Shown here one piece after another: positions 1-6,458 of a DNA stretch of 9,278 nt. The notes under the pieces were generated by a model. It made no database searches and had not been told where the DNA came from. It saw only the letters and a list, made by a program, of their open reading frames with translations. The position numbers were made by a program, and so were the translations under genes. The stretch is from positions 1-9,278 of the forward strand of contig CAMLNJ010000081.1 in assembly GCA_946481225.1 (NCBI GenBank). The letters are read 5' to 3'. Position 1 is the first letter of the stretch; every line of letters starts with the position of its first letter. The DNA is from an uncultured Verrucomicrobiota bacterium. Lineage in GTDB: Bacteria; Verrucomicrobiota; Verrucomicrobiae; Opitutales; Opitutaceae.

Positions 1-1
1 C

Positions 2-367
2 CTCGTCTTCACCGTCAGCGGACTCGTTCCCGGCAAGGCCTACGATCTCTATGTCTACGGCGCCGGCAACGACCCCCAATCCGCCGACAATCCAGGCGGA
101 GACGGGCAGGGCGCCCGCTTCACCCTCGCCGTCGCCAACACATTGGGCAAGGACGCCGGCACCGCCGAGACCTCCGGCGGCTTTTATTCCAGCCTCTACA
201 CCTTCAACCCCGAGAGCGGCGTCATCACCCTCAGCCCCGTCGGCACCACCTGGGCCAAACTCGGCGCCGTGGTCGATTCCAACGGCGTCATCCGCTTCAG
301 CACCGGCCGCAACTCCCGCCGCAGCCAGTATATCAACGGATTCCAACTCGTCGAAGTCCGCTCCTAA
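2..367 (+). CDS. C-terminal end of a secreted protein with a malectin/jelly-roll-like domain (5' truncated)
   Basis: The frame is open from the first bases of the window to a TAA stop, giving about 121 residues; the start lies upstream. The visible piece begins with a FTVSGLVPGKAYDLYVYG stretch, continues through a Gly/Asp-rich turn region and ends in YINGFQLVEVRS. This pattern of alternating hydrophobic strands, a 'GL-PG-x-YDLYVYG' strand and a terminal 'NGFQ' strand resembles the malectin-like or CBM-like beta-sandwich modules found on exported carbohydrate-active enzymes. The pectate lyase encoded next has a related ending to its own N-terminal module (VLNGFEI). The catalytic part, if any, is outside the window. 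By position it is probably another pectin- or polysaccharide-acting exported protein, but that is inference. The next gene starts 59 bases downstream on the same strand, so co-transcription is likely. Confidence 0.75.
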   Translation, partial: LVFTVSGLVPGKAYDLYVYGAGNDPQSADNPGGDGQGARFTLAVANTLGKDAGTAETSGGFYSSLYTFNPESGVITLSPVGTTWAKLGAVVDSNGVIRFSTGRNSRRSQYINGFQLVEVRS

Positions 368-426
368 GCTCCACGAAATCCCCGCGGCCGGCCACCGGCG
401 TCCGGTCGCGCATCCCACGCCCATCG
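368..426. other. Short intergenic spacer with a small hairpin
   Basis: Fifty-nine bases separate the truncated gene from the pectate lyase gene. It contains the 8-base palindrome GGCCGGCC (386-393) and a 5-base stem ACCGG/CCGGT with a 3-base loop (394-406). There is no T-run after the hairpin, so it is not a convincing terminator. No -10/-35 pair and no Shine-Dalgarno motif are visible before the ATG at 427. Confidence 0.4.
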
Positions 427-3312
427 ATGAGAAACACCCCGCTCGCCCGCCTCGCCCTCGCGCTCTCCCTCGTCTCCGCCCTCGCCGCCGGCGAGCTCAA
501 GGTCGACATCAACCGCGACGGCAAAAACAGCGCGAGCACGACCGCCACCGGCTACGCGCAATGGACCACCGCGAGCACCGGCGGCACCGCGAGCACCGGC
601 ACCGCGCCGATCACGCAAAGCTTCCCGCTCGCCGCCACCGGCGAGACCGTCGTCGTCTCCCTCGCCATGACCGCCGCCGCCCAGTCCGCCGGCGGCTCCG
701 GCATCACCTACACCTACTACGCCACGGGCACCACCACCGAGGGACAAAAACTCGTGAGCGACGGCGTCACCGTCGCCCCCGCGGTCGGCAACGCCGGCGG
801 CCAGCTCCAGATGACCCTCACCGGGCTCAACCCCGGACCGCACTCGCTCCTCACCTTCCACAACGCCGGCGACGCCGCCAGCGCCCTCGGCACCCTGGCG
901 CCGATCAAGGTCTACCTCAACGGCTCCTACGTCACGACCTTCACGCCCTCCATCCGCTCGACCGACATCGCCGCGCCCACCGTCTACCTCTCCTTCACCA
1001 CCGCCTCGACCGGCGACGTCACCACCATCCTCTTCGCCGCCGACACCGACGCCGCCGCCACGACGAAGAACGTCGTCCTGAACGGCTTCGAGATCGACAC
1101 CCCCAATTCCGCCCGCATCGCCAACACCCCCTCGCCCATCGACGCCGACGAGCACGTCGACGCCGACTCCGGCGAGGTCACGCTCTCCTGGGCCTCCGCG
1201 CTCGCCGGCACCACCGCCTCGCACGACGTCTACCTCGGCACCGGCCTCGCCGCGGTCAAGGCCGCCACCCGCGCCTCCCCGCAATATCTCGGCAACCAGG
1301 TCGCGAATTCCCGCTCCGTCCCCGTCGCGGACCCCTTCGCCACCTACTACTGGCGTATCGATGAAGTAGATACACTGGGCAACGTCACCGCCGGCGCGGT
1401 CTGGTGTTTCCGCCCCCGCCACCTCGCCTTCCCCGGCGCCGAGGGCTACGGCCGCTTCGCTCGCGGCGGACGCGGCGGCAAGGTCGTCCACGTCACCTCG
1501 CTCGACGATTACACGGGCGACGAGACTCCGATCCCCGGCACGCTCCGCCACGCCGTCACCGTCGAGACCGGCCCGCGCGTCATCGTCTTCGACGTCGGCG
1601 GCCTCATCACGCTCAAGTCCCGCCTCACCCTCAACTCGCCCTACGTCACCATCGCCGGCCAGACCGCCCCCGGCAAAGGCGTCTGCCTGAAAACCTGGAC
1701 CATGGGCCTGAGCGGCGCCAACGACGCCGTCATCCGCTTCCTCCGCTCCCGCCCCGGCCGCACGCTCCAAACCATCACCGTGGACCGATACAAGAACGGC
1801 GCCACCGGCACCCCGACCACCGCCACCGCCGCCGTCGCGGTGGACGGCATGGGCATGCAGGGCAGCTCCCACGCGATCATCGACCACTGCTCCATCAGCT
1901 GGACCATCGACGAGGCCTTCAGCTCCCGCTCCGCGAAAAACATCACGCTCCAGCGCACCTTGATCTCCGAGGCGCTCAACAAGGCGCTCCACCCGAACTA
2001 CATCTTCCTCGACGACCTCGCCGGCTCCGAGCACGGCTACGCCGCCTCCGTCGGCGGCGACGTCGGCAGCTTTCACCACAACCTCCTCGCCCACTGCTAC
2101 GGCCGCAACTGGTCCATGGCCGGCGGCCTCGACGCCAGCGCGACCTTCGCCGGCCGCCTCGATTTCACCAACAACGTCGTCTACAACTGGGGCTCCCGCA
2201 CCACCGACGGCGGCGCCATGGAGGTCGATTTCACGGGCAACTACTACAAGCCCGGCGCCGGCACCACCCTCGTCCCCTACGCGCTGACGATGAACCACGA
2301 AAACGACTTCGCCGGTTCCCAGCGCTGCTACTTCGCCGGCAACGTCATGCCCGGCCACTTCGACGAATCCAACCAGACCGTCGGCCGTCGCAGCGTCGTC
2401 TCCGGCGGCGTCCCCGCCCCGACCTACGAAACCTTCGTTTCCACGCCCTTTTTCCCCTCCTACGTCACCACGCAGACCGCCCTCGGCGCCTACAAGCGCG
2501 TCCTCTCCGACGTCGGCGCCAACGTCCCGCTCGACGACCACGACAAGCGCGTGATCAACGAGACCCTCGCCGGCACCTACACCTACACGGGCAGCGTGAC
2601 CGGCAAAAAAGGCTTCCCCGACGTCGAGACCGACGTCGGCGGCTGGGAAGACTATCCGACCGAATACCGCGCCCCCGGCTGGGACTCCGACGCCGACGGC
2701 CTCCCCGACTGGTGGGAAACCCTTCACGGCACCAACCCCGCCTCCCCCGCCGGCGACTTCTCCGAGGCCAACGCCTCGCCCGACGGCGACGGCTACACCC
2801 GCCTCGACGACTACCTCGCCTGGATGGCCCTGCCTCGCGTCGACGTCGCCTCCGGCTCCTCCGTCGACATCGATCTCTCCGCGCTCACTCGCGGTTACAC
2901 CGCCTCGCCCTCCCGCCAGGTCGCCCTCGCGCTCGCCGATTATCCCGCCGGCGCCGTGCAACTCCTCGGCGACGGCAAGACCGCCCGCTTCACCGCCGCG
3001 CCCGGCTTCACCGGCGTCGCGCGTTTCCAACACACCGTCACCGACGCCCAAGGCGACTCCATGAGCGGCGAGGTCGGCGTGCGCGTCGTGGCCGTCGAAA
3101 CCGCCGCCACCCTTCAGATCGCTCAAAGCGACGGCGGGCTCTTCCTCGATTTCACCGGCACCGCGGGCCAGACCTTCACCATTCAGCACTCGCCCGATCT
3201 TTCGGACTGGATGAACCTGCAGGACCTTGTCGCCACCGGCGCCACCCAACGAATTCCCGTTCCCCCCGAGCTCTATCCCGCCCCCCGCCGCTTTTTCCGC
3301 GCCATCCGTTGA
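427..3312 (+). CDS. Secreted multidomain pectate lyase, polysaccharide lyase family 1
   Basis: This 961-residue protein should cleave de-esterified homogalacturonan by Ca-dependent beta-elimination outside the cytoplasm. Residues 1-20 form a signal peptide (Arg, hydrophobic core, ALA). Residues about 22-225 form a malectin-like module ending in VLNGFEI. Residues about 236-330 are FN3-like (YYWRIDEVD then GAVWCF). The lyase domain spans about 333-740: it opens with FPGAEGYG and GGRGGKVVHVTSLDD, followed by GTLRHAV, PYVTIAGQTAPGKG, the Ca-site-type segment IIDHCSISWTIDEA (483-496) and HHNLLAHCYGRNWSMAGG (550-567), where R560 is the candidate catalytic Arg. Residues 751-796 carry two Asp-rich Ca loops (DSDADGLPD; SPDGDGYTRLDD). 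Residues about 805-890 resemble a cadherin/Ig-like repeat. Residues 895-961 are a C-terminal module ending RRFFRAIR. The ATG at 427 is chosen because the signal peptide follows it directly. Family assignment is firm; exact substrate and subfamily are inferred. Confidence 0.93.
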   Translation: MRNTPLARLALALSLVSALAAGELKVDINRDGKNSASTTATGYAQWTTASTGGTASTGTAPITQSFPLAATGETVVVSLAMTAAAQSAGGSGITYTYYATGTTTEGQKLVSDGVTVAPAVGNAGGQLQMTLTGLNPGPHSLLTFHNAGDAASALGTLAPIKVYLNGSYVTTFTPSIRSTDIAAPTVYLSFTTASTGDVTTILFAADTDAAATTKNVVLNGFEIDTPNSARIANTPSPIDADEHVDADSGEVTLSWASALAGTTASHDVYLGTGLAAVKAATRASPQYLGNQVANSRSVPVADPFATYYWRIDEVDTLGNVTAGAVWCFRPRHLAFPGAEGYGRFARGGRGGKVVHVTSLDDYTGDETPIPGTLRHAVTVETGPRVIVFDVGGLITLKSRLTLNSPYVTIAGQTAPGKGVCLKTWTMGLSGANDAVIRFLRSRPGRTLQTITVDRYKNGATGTPTTATAAVAVDGMGMQGSSHAIIDHCSISWTIDEAFSSRSAKNITLQRTLISEALNKALHPNYIFLDDLAGSEHGYAASVGGDVGSFHHNLLAHCYGRNWSMAGGLDASATFAGRLDFTNNVVYNWGSRTTDGGAMEVDFTGNYYKPGAGTTLVPYALTMNHENDFAGSQRCYFAGNVMPGHFDESNQTVGRRSVVSGGVPAPTYETFVSTPFFPSYVTTQTALGAYKRVLSDVGANVPLDDHDKRVINETLAGTYTYTGSVTGKKGFPDVETDVGGWEDYPTEYRAPGWDSDADGLPDWWETLHGTNPASPAGDFSEANASPDGDGYTRLDDYLAWMALPRVDVASGSSVDIDLSALTRGYTASPSRQVALALADYPAGAVQLLGDGKTARFTAAPGFTGVARFQHTVTDAQGDSMSGEVGVRVVAVETAATLQIAQSDGGLFLDFTGTAGQTFTIQHSPDLSDWMNLQDLVATGATQRIPVPPELYPAPRRFFRAIR
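568..600 (+). repeat. 18-base-period direct repeat within the pectate lyase gene
   Basis: The 15-base sequence ACCGCGAGCACCGGC occurs at 568-582 and again, identical, at 586-600, in frame with the gene. It encodes a TASTG-G-TASTG low-complexity stretch at residues 48-58 of the N-terminal module. This looks like a small in-frame duplication in a surface loop. Confidence 0.7.
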
Positions 3313-3348
3313 GACCGGGCGCGCCTCGCGGCGTCTGCTTCTCCACCG

Positions 3349-4179
3349 ATGAAAACCGTCTTCACCCACTCCGCCGCCGAGACCGCCGCGATGGACACGC
3401 GCCGCCTCCGCGAGGAACACCTCCTCGAGGATCTGTTCGCCCCCGGCGCCCTCCGCCTCGCCTGGTGGGAAACCGACCGCACCGTCGCCGCCGGCATCAC
3501 GCCCGCCGCCACGCCGCTCGCGCTCCCCGTCCTTCCCGAGCTCCGCTCCGCCTTCTTCCTCGAGCGCCGCGAAGCCGGCGTGGTCAACATCGGCGGCCCC
3601 GGCCTCGTCACCGTCGATGGCGTAGCCCACCGCCTCGATTCGCTCGACGCCATCTACCTCGGCCGCGGCGCGAAAGACGTCTCCTTCGCCTCGGAAAACG
3701 CCGCCGCGCCCGCGAAATTCTGGCTCCTTAGCTACCCCGCCCATGCCGCCTACCCCACGCGCCACGTCTCCTTCGCCTCCGCCGAGACCGCCGTGCTCGG
3801 CGCGCCCGCCACGGCCAACCAGCGCCGCCTCACCAAGCTCATCCACGCCGGCGCCTTCCCCACCTGCCAGGTCGTCATGGGCGTCACCCGCCTCGATTCC
3901 GGCAGCGTCTGGAACACCATGCCGCCCCACACCCACCTGCGCCGCTCCGAGGTCTACCTCTACTTCGACATCGAGCCGGGCCACGCCGTCTTCCACTTCA
4001 TGGGCCAGCCGCAGGAGACCCGCCACCTTGTCGTGCAAAACGAGCAGGCCGTGCTCTCCGCCCCCTGGTCCGTCCACAGCGGCGCCGGCACCGCGCGCTA
4101 CGCCTTCGTCTGGGGCATGGGCGGCGAAAACCAGGAGTTCGCCGACATGGACCCCGCCCCCGTCGCCACCCTCCGCTAA
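3349..4179 (+). CDS. kduI: 5-keto-4-deoxyuronate isomerase (4-deoxy-L-threo-5-hexosulose-uronate ketol-isomerase)
   Basis: KduI is a cytoplasmic Zn-dependent cupin-fold isomerase converting 5-keto-4-deoxyuronate, the breakdown product of unsaturated uronates, to 2,5-diketo-3-deoxygluconate. The protein has 276 residues, against 278 for the E. coli enzyme. The metal site is readable: PPHTHLRRSEVYLYF gives H194, H196 and E201, and H243 lies in the segment APWSVHSGAGT. From recollection of the E. coli enzyme (H196, H198, E203, H245) the spacing is identical with an offset of two. GGPGLVTVDG and the C-terminal YAFVWGMGGEN are also typical of the family. No signal peptide is present. The gene begins 36 bases after the pectate lyase stop, and kduD follows after a 123-base spacer. 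The ATG at 3349 is preceded by a pyrimidine-rich stretch and no Shine-Dalgarno motif; the start is supported by the match in overall length. Confidence 0.97.
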   Translation: MKTVFTHSAAETAAMDTRRLREEHLLEDLFAPGALRLAWWETDRTVAAGITPAATPLALPVLPELRSAFFLERREAGVVNIGGPGLVTVDGVAHRLDSLDAIYLGRGAKDVSFASENAAAPAKFWLLSYPAHAAYPTRHVSFASAETAVLGAPATANQRRLTKLIHAGAFPTCQVVMGVTRLDSGSVWNTMPPHTHLRRSEVYLYFDIEPGHAVFHFMGQPQETRHLVVQNEQAVLSAPWSVHSGAGTARYAFVWGMGGENQEFADMDPAPVATLR

Positions 4180-4302
4180 ACCGAGCGCAAACCGTCCCAT
4201 GTCCAAAGTCTGAACGTCCCACGTCGAATGCGGCGCGCTCCGCGCGCAGGTGCCGACCTTCGACATTAGACCTTCAGACCTTCGACTTTCCTTTTCCGTC
4301 CC
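4180..4302. repeat. kduI-kduD spacer: imperfect long palindrome with 22-base-period repeats
   Basis: The spacer is highly structured. Arms 4199-4230 and 4257-4288 are inverted repeats matching at 24 of 32 positions by hand alignment; the best segment is TCCAAAGTCTGAA (4202-4214) against TTCAGACCTTCGA (4273-4285), 11 of 13. Between them lies a GC hairpin (GCGCGC 4233-4238, loop TCC, GCGCGC 4242-4247). Each arm also holds a direct repeat at a 22-base interval: CGTCCCATGTC (4193-4203) with CGTCCCACGTC (4215-4225), and GACCTTCGAC (4255-4264) with an exact copy at 4277-4286. It could act as a post-transcriptional hairpin between the two genes or be a REP/MITE-like dispersed element. No function is demonstrated. 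Confidence 0.75.
4199..4213 (+). other. Possible four-codon leader ORF upstream of kduD
   Basis: The sequence ATG TCC AAA GTC TGA encodes MSKV and is preceded by CCGTCCC, the same seven bases that precede the kduD start codon; the 10-mer CCGTCCCATG is identical at 4192-4201 and 4296-4305. This may be an accident of the repeat element in which it lies rather than a translated leader. Confidence 0.2.
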
Positions 4303-5064
4303 ATGATCCTCGACTCCTTCCGTCTCGGCGGGAAAACCGCGCTCGTCACCGGCGCCTCCCGCGGCCTCGGCGCCGGCCTCGCCCGCGCCCTCGCCGAAGC
4401 CGGAGCGGACGTGATCCTCGTCGCCCGCGGCGATCTCTCCGCCACCCGCGCCCTCGTCGAAGAGACCGGTCGACGCGCCTACACCTTCTCCGCCGACCAA
4501 GCCAGCCGCCCCTCGCTCGACCGTCTCCTGGCCGCGCTCGGCGACACGCTCCCGATGCCCGACATCCTCGTGAACAACGGCGGCACCATCAAACGCGCCC
4601 CCTTCGTCGAGTCCCCCCTCGCCGACTGGGACGAGGTCATCGAGACCAACCTCACCTCCGTCTTTCGCCTCAGCCAGCGCGTCGCCGCCGCATGGGTCGC
4701 CGCCAAGCGCCCCGGCAAGATCATCCACACCGCCTCGATGCTCTCCTTCCAGGGCGGCGTGCGCGTCGCCGCCTACACCGCGTCGAAGAGCGCCCTCGCC
4801 GGCCTCACCCGCCTCATGGCCAACGAGCTCGCGTCCCACCGCATCAACGTAAACTCCATCGCCCCCGGCTACATGGCGACCGACAACACCACGCAGCTCC
4901 GCGCCGACCCCGCCCGCAACCAGGCCATCCTCGACCGCATCCCCGCCGGCCGCTGGGGCGAGTCCTCCGACCTCGCCGGCGCCGTCGTCTTCCTCGCCTC
5001 GCCCGCCTCCGACTACGTCCACGGCCACATCCTCGCCGTCGACGGCGGCTGGCTCGGCCGCTGA
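4303..5064 (+). CDS. kduD: 2-dehydro-3-deoxy-D-gluconate 5-dehydrogenase (SDR family)
   Basis: KduD is a cytoplasmic NAD(P)-dependent short-chain dehydrogenase that reduces 2,5-diketo-3-deoxygluconate, the KduI product, to 2-keto-3-deoxygluconate. The 253-residue protein has the full classical SDR set: TGASRGLG at 16-23 for the dinucleotide, NNGG at 91-94, N116, catalytic S145, Y158 and K162 (YTASK), and PGYMATDNT from 188. Stretches SMLSFQGGVRVAAYTASKS, RLMANELA, DRIPAGRWGESSDL and VDGGWLGR closely match my recollection of the KduD subfamily rather than of generic SDRs. Position right after kduI, its pathway partner, supports this. The DUF4861 gene begins only 17 bases downstream, so those two are almost certainly co-transcribed. 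The ATG at 4303 follows a C/T-rich leader with no Shine-Dalgarno motif; the protein reaches the nucleotide-binding strand at the usual distance. Confidence 0.96.
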   Translation: MILDSFRLGGKTALVTGASRGLGAGLARALAEAGADVILVARGDLSATRALVEETGRRAYTFSADQASRPSLDRLLAALGDTLPMPDILVNNGGTIKRAPFVESPLADWDEVIETNLTSVFRLSQRVAAAWVAAKRPGKIIHTASMLSFQGGVRVAAYTASKSALAGLTRLMANELASHRINVNSIAPGYMATDNTTQLRADPARNQAILDRIPAGRWGESSDLAGAVVFLASPASDYVHGHILAVDGGWLGR

Positions 5065-5081
5065 TCCCTTTCTGCATCCCC

Positions 5082-6317
5082 ATGCATTTGCCACCCCGCC
5101 CCACCCTCGCCGCCCTCTCGGCGGCCGTCGCCCTCCTCGGCGCCACGGCCGCCGAGGCGGCGGAAAAACTTTCCATCACCGCCAGCCACGATCTCACCAT
5201 CGCCCGCCCCGCCGAAACGATCTCGATCCCGTGGTCGGAAGTAAACAAGGCCCTCCCCGGCGCCCTTCTCCAAAAGATCGTCGTCCGCGATTCCGCCGGC
5301 CGCTCGCTCCCCTATCAGGTCACCAACGTCGCCCCGCTCGCCAAAGACCCCAAAAACGTCGGCGCCACCTACGGCGAACTACTCTTCCAGCATGATTTCG
5401 CCGCCGGCGAAAAATCCGCCGCGTTCACCGTCGAGAAAAGCGAAACCGTCGCTCCCCCCTTTCCGGTAAAAGCCGCCGCCCGCCAAGTGCCGGAGCGCCT
5501 CGACGACTTCGCCTGGGAAAGCGACCGCATCGCCTACCGCACCTACGGCCCCGCCCTCGCCGCCCCCGCGCCCGCCGGCGTCGTGAAGGAAGTGCTCGTC
5601 ACCAGCGGCATCGACGTCTGGGCCAAGCGCGTCGACTACCCCGTCATCGACCGCTGGTATAACAAGGGCCACGACCACTACCACCACGACGAAGGCGAGG
5701 GCATGGACTTCTTCGGCGTCGCCGCCTCCCGCGGCTGCGGCGGCACCGGAGTCTGGAGCAACGGTCGCTTGTATGTTTCCGGAAACTACAAGACCGCCCG
5801 GGTCGTCGCCGACGGCCCCGTCCGCGCCGTCTTCGAGCTCGCCTACGACACCTGGGCCGCCGACGGCGTCTACGTCTCCGAGGTGAAGCGCTTCACCATC
5901 GACGCCGGCCGCAACCTCTTCGCCGTCGAAAGCACCTTCGCCGTCACCGGCAAGGAACCCGCGCTCACCGTCGCCGTCGGCCTCACCAAGACACCTCTGG
6001 ACAAGAAGCAGAACCCGAAGGAAACGCTCACGCCCTCGCCCGACGCCGCCACGCTCGTCCAGTGGACCGACACCGCTTCGCTCGATTCCTTCGGCACCGC
6101 CGTCGTCCTCGTTTCCCCCTCCGATTTCGCCGGCTTCGCCGAGGACGAGCGCAACCACCTCGTCCTCGCCAAAGCCAAGCCCGGCGAGCCGCTCCGCTAC
6201 CTCGCCGGCGCCGGCTGGACCCGCTCCGGCCAATTCGCCGACCAGGCCGCCTGGCGCGCCCACGTCCTGTCCGAAGCCGCCCGCGCCCGCACCCCCGTCC
6301 GCGTCGCCGTCCAGTAG
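5082..6317 (+). CDS. Exported DUF4861-type protein, activity unknown, pectin-cluster associated
   Basis: This is a 411-residue exported protein. Residues 1-26 are a signal peptide (ALSAAVALLGATAAEA, likely cleaved at AEA). The mature protein starts with a beta-rich region SITASHDLTIARPAETISIPWSEV and a KIVVRDSAGRSLPYQV strand pair, which I recognise as the start of the DUF4861 family. The central feature is a His/Asp/Glu-rich segment GHDHYHHDEGEGMD at residues 196-209, followed by a Gly-rich SRGCGGTGVW (216-225). These look like the conserved core and are candidates for catalysis or metal binding, which is inference. I know of no established activity; family members occur beside GH105, GH28 and pectate lyase genes in polysaccharide loci. 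Frame extends upstream into kduD, but the ATG at 5082 is preferred because it directly precedes a good signal peptide and lies 17 bases past the kduD stop. An uncharacterised lyase or hydrolase acting on uronate oligomers is a plausible alternative. Confidence 0.88.
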   Translation: MHLPPRPTLAALSAAVALLGATAAEAAEKLSITASHDLTIARPAETISIPWSEVNKALPGALLQKIVVRDSAGRSLPYQVTNVAPLAKDPKNVGATYGELLFQHDFAAGEKSAAFTVEKSETVAPPFPVKAAARQVPERLDDFAWESDRIAYRTYGPALAAPAPAGVVKEVLVTSGIDVWAKRVDYPVIDRWYNKGHDHYHHDEGEGMDFFGVAASRGCGGTGVWSNGRLYVSGNYKTARVVADGPVRAVFELAYDTWAADGVYVSEVKRFTIDAGRNLFAVESTFAVTGKEPALTVAVGLTKTPLDKKQNPKETLTPSPDAATLVQWTDTASLDSFGTAVVLVSPSDFAGFAEDERNHLVLAKAKPGEPLRYLAGAGWTRSGQFADQAAWRAHVLSEAARARTPVRVAVQ

Positions 6318-6458
6318 CGCAGACATCCAGTCTGCTTCCCCCTTCCGGCCCCTCCTGCCCCCGCCGCTCTGCCGCTCTGTCGTTCCGTCGCTCTGTCGCT
6401 CTGTCGCTCTGCCTTTCCGACTCCCCGCTCCTAGCCCCCTGCTCCCCGCTCCATCCCC
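6318..6458. repeat. Spacer before the GH105-GH28 gene: hairpin, tandem 8-mers and direct repeat
   Basis: The 141-base spacer contains, in order: a perfect hairpin just past the stop codon (6319-6335); a run of tandem 8-mers of consensus CGCTCTGY from 6365 to 6420 (units CGCTCTGC, CGCTCTGT, CGTTCCGT, CGCTCTGT, CGCTCTGT, CGCTCTGC and a decayed CTTTCCGA); and the 10-mer CTCCCCGCTC at 6421-6430 repeated at 6442-6451. The + strand is almost all pyrimidine and G, so the transcript would probably be weakly structured after the first hairpin. No coding frame, promoter or Shine-Dalgarno motif is visible. Confidence 0.75.
6319..6335. terminator. Small perfect hairpin immediately after the DUF4861 stop codon
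   Basis: GCAGAC (6319-6324) and GTCTGC (6330-6335) pair perfectly around the 5-base loop ATCCA, one base after the TAG stop. The following TTCCCCCTTCC has no proper T-run, so intrinsic termination would be weak. A transcript-stabilising 3' hairpin or a dispersed REP-like unit are alternatives. Confidence 0.35.

Noticed and set aside
2074..2127. Apparent loss of the usual R-x-P-R motif of pectate lyases (GRNWSMAGG instead)
   Set aside because: The 'RNWSM-GG' form fits, as I recall, a bacterial subgroup of family 1 lyases, and R560 remains available, so this is probably subfamily variation and not inactivation.
3313..3348. GGCGCGCC palindrome in the lyase-kduI gap as a terminator or site
   Set aside because: An 8-base GC palindrome is expected by chance in such DNA, has no loop or T-run, and lies in a short intra-cluster gap.
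1404..3731. Arg/Pro/His-rich + strand frame of 775 codons over the pectate lyase and kduI
   Set aside because: It is the shifted frame of the lyase and kduI genes; low complexity, no domain, and it crosses a real stop and start.
4692..5081. Upstream in-frame extension of the DUF4861 gene into kduD
   Set aside because: The extra residues are an Arg/Pro-rich shadow of kduD. A good signal peptide starts at 5082, just after the kduD stop.
364..5094. A 4.7-kb uninterrupted open frame on the - strand (1576 codons)
   Set aside because: It spans three genes that are certain on the + strand. Its composition is almost only Gly, Ala, Glu, Asp and Val, with no motif, which is what the antisense of C/G-ending codons gives. 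It is a GC-bias shadow.
6365..6420. Octamer array considered as a CRISPR array
   Set aside because: Units are 8 bases, contiguous, without unique spacers; no cas gene is nearby.
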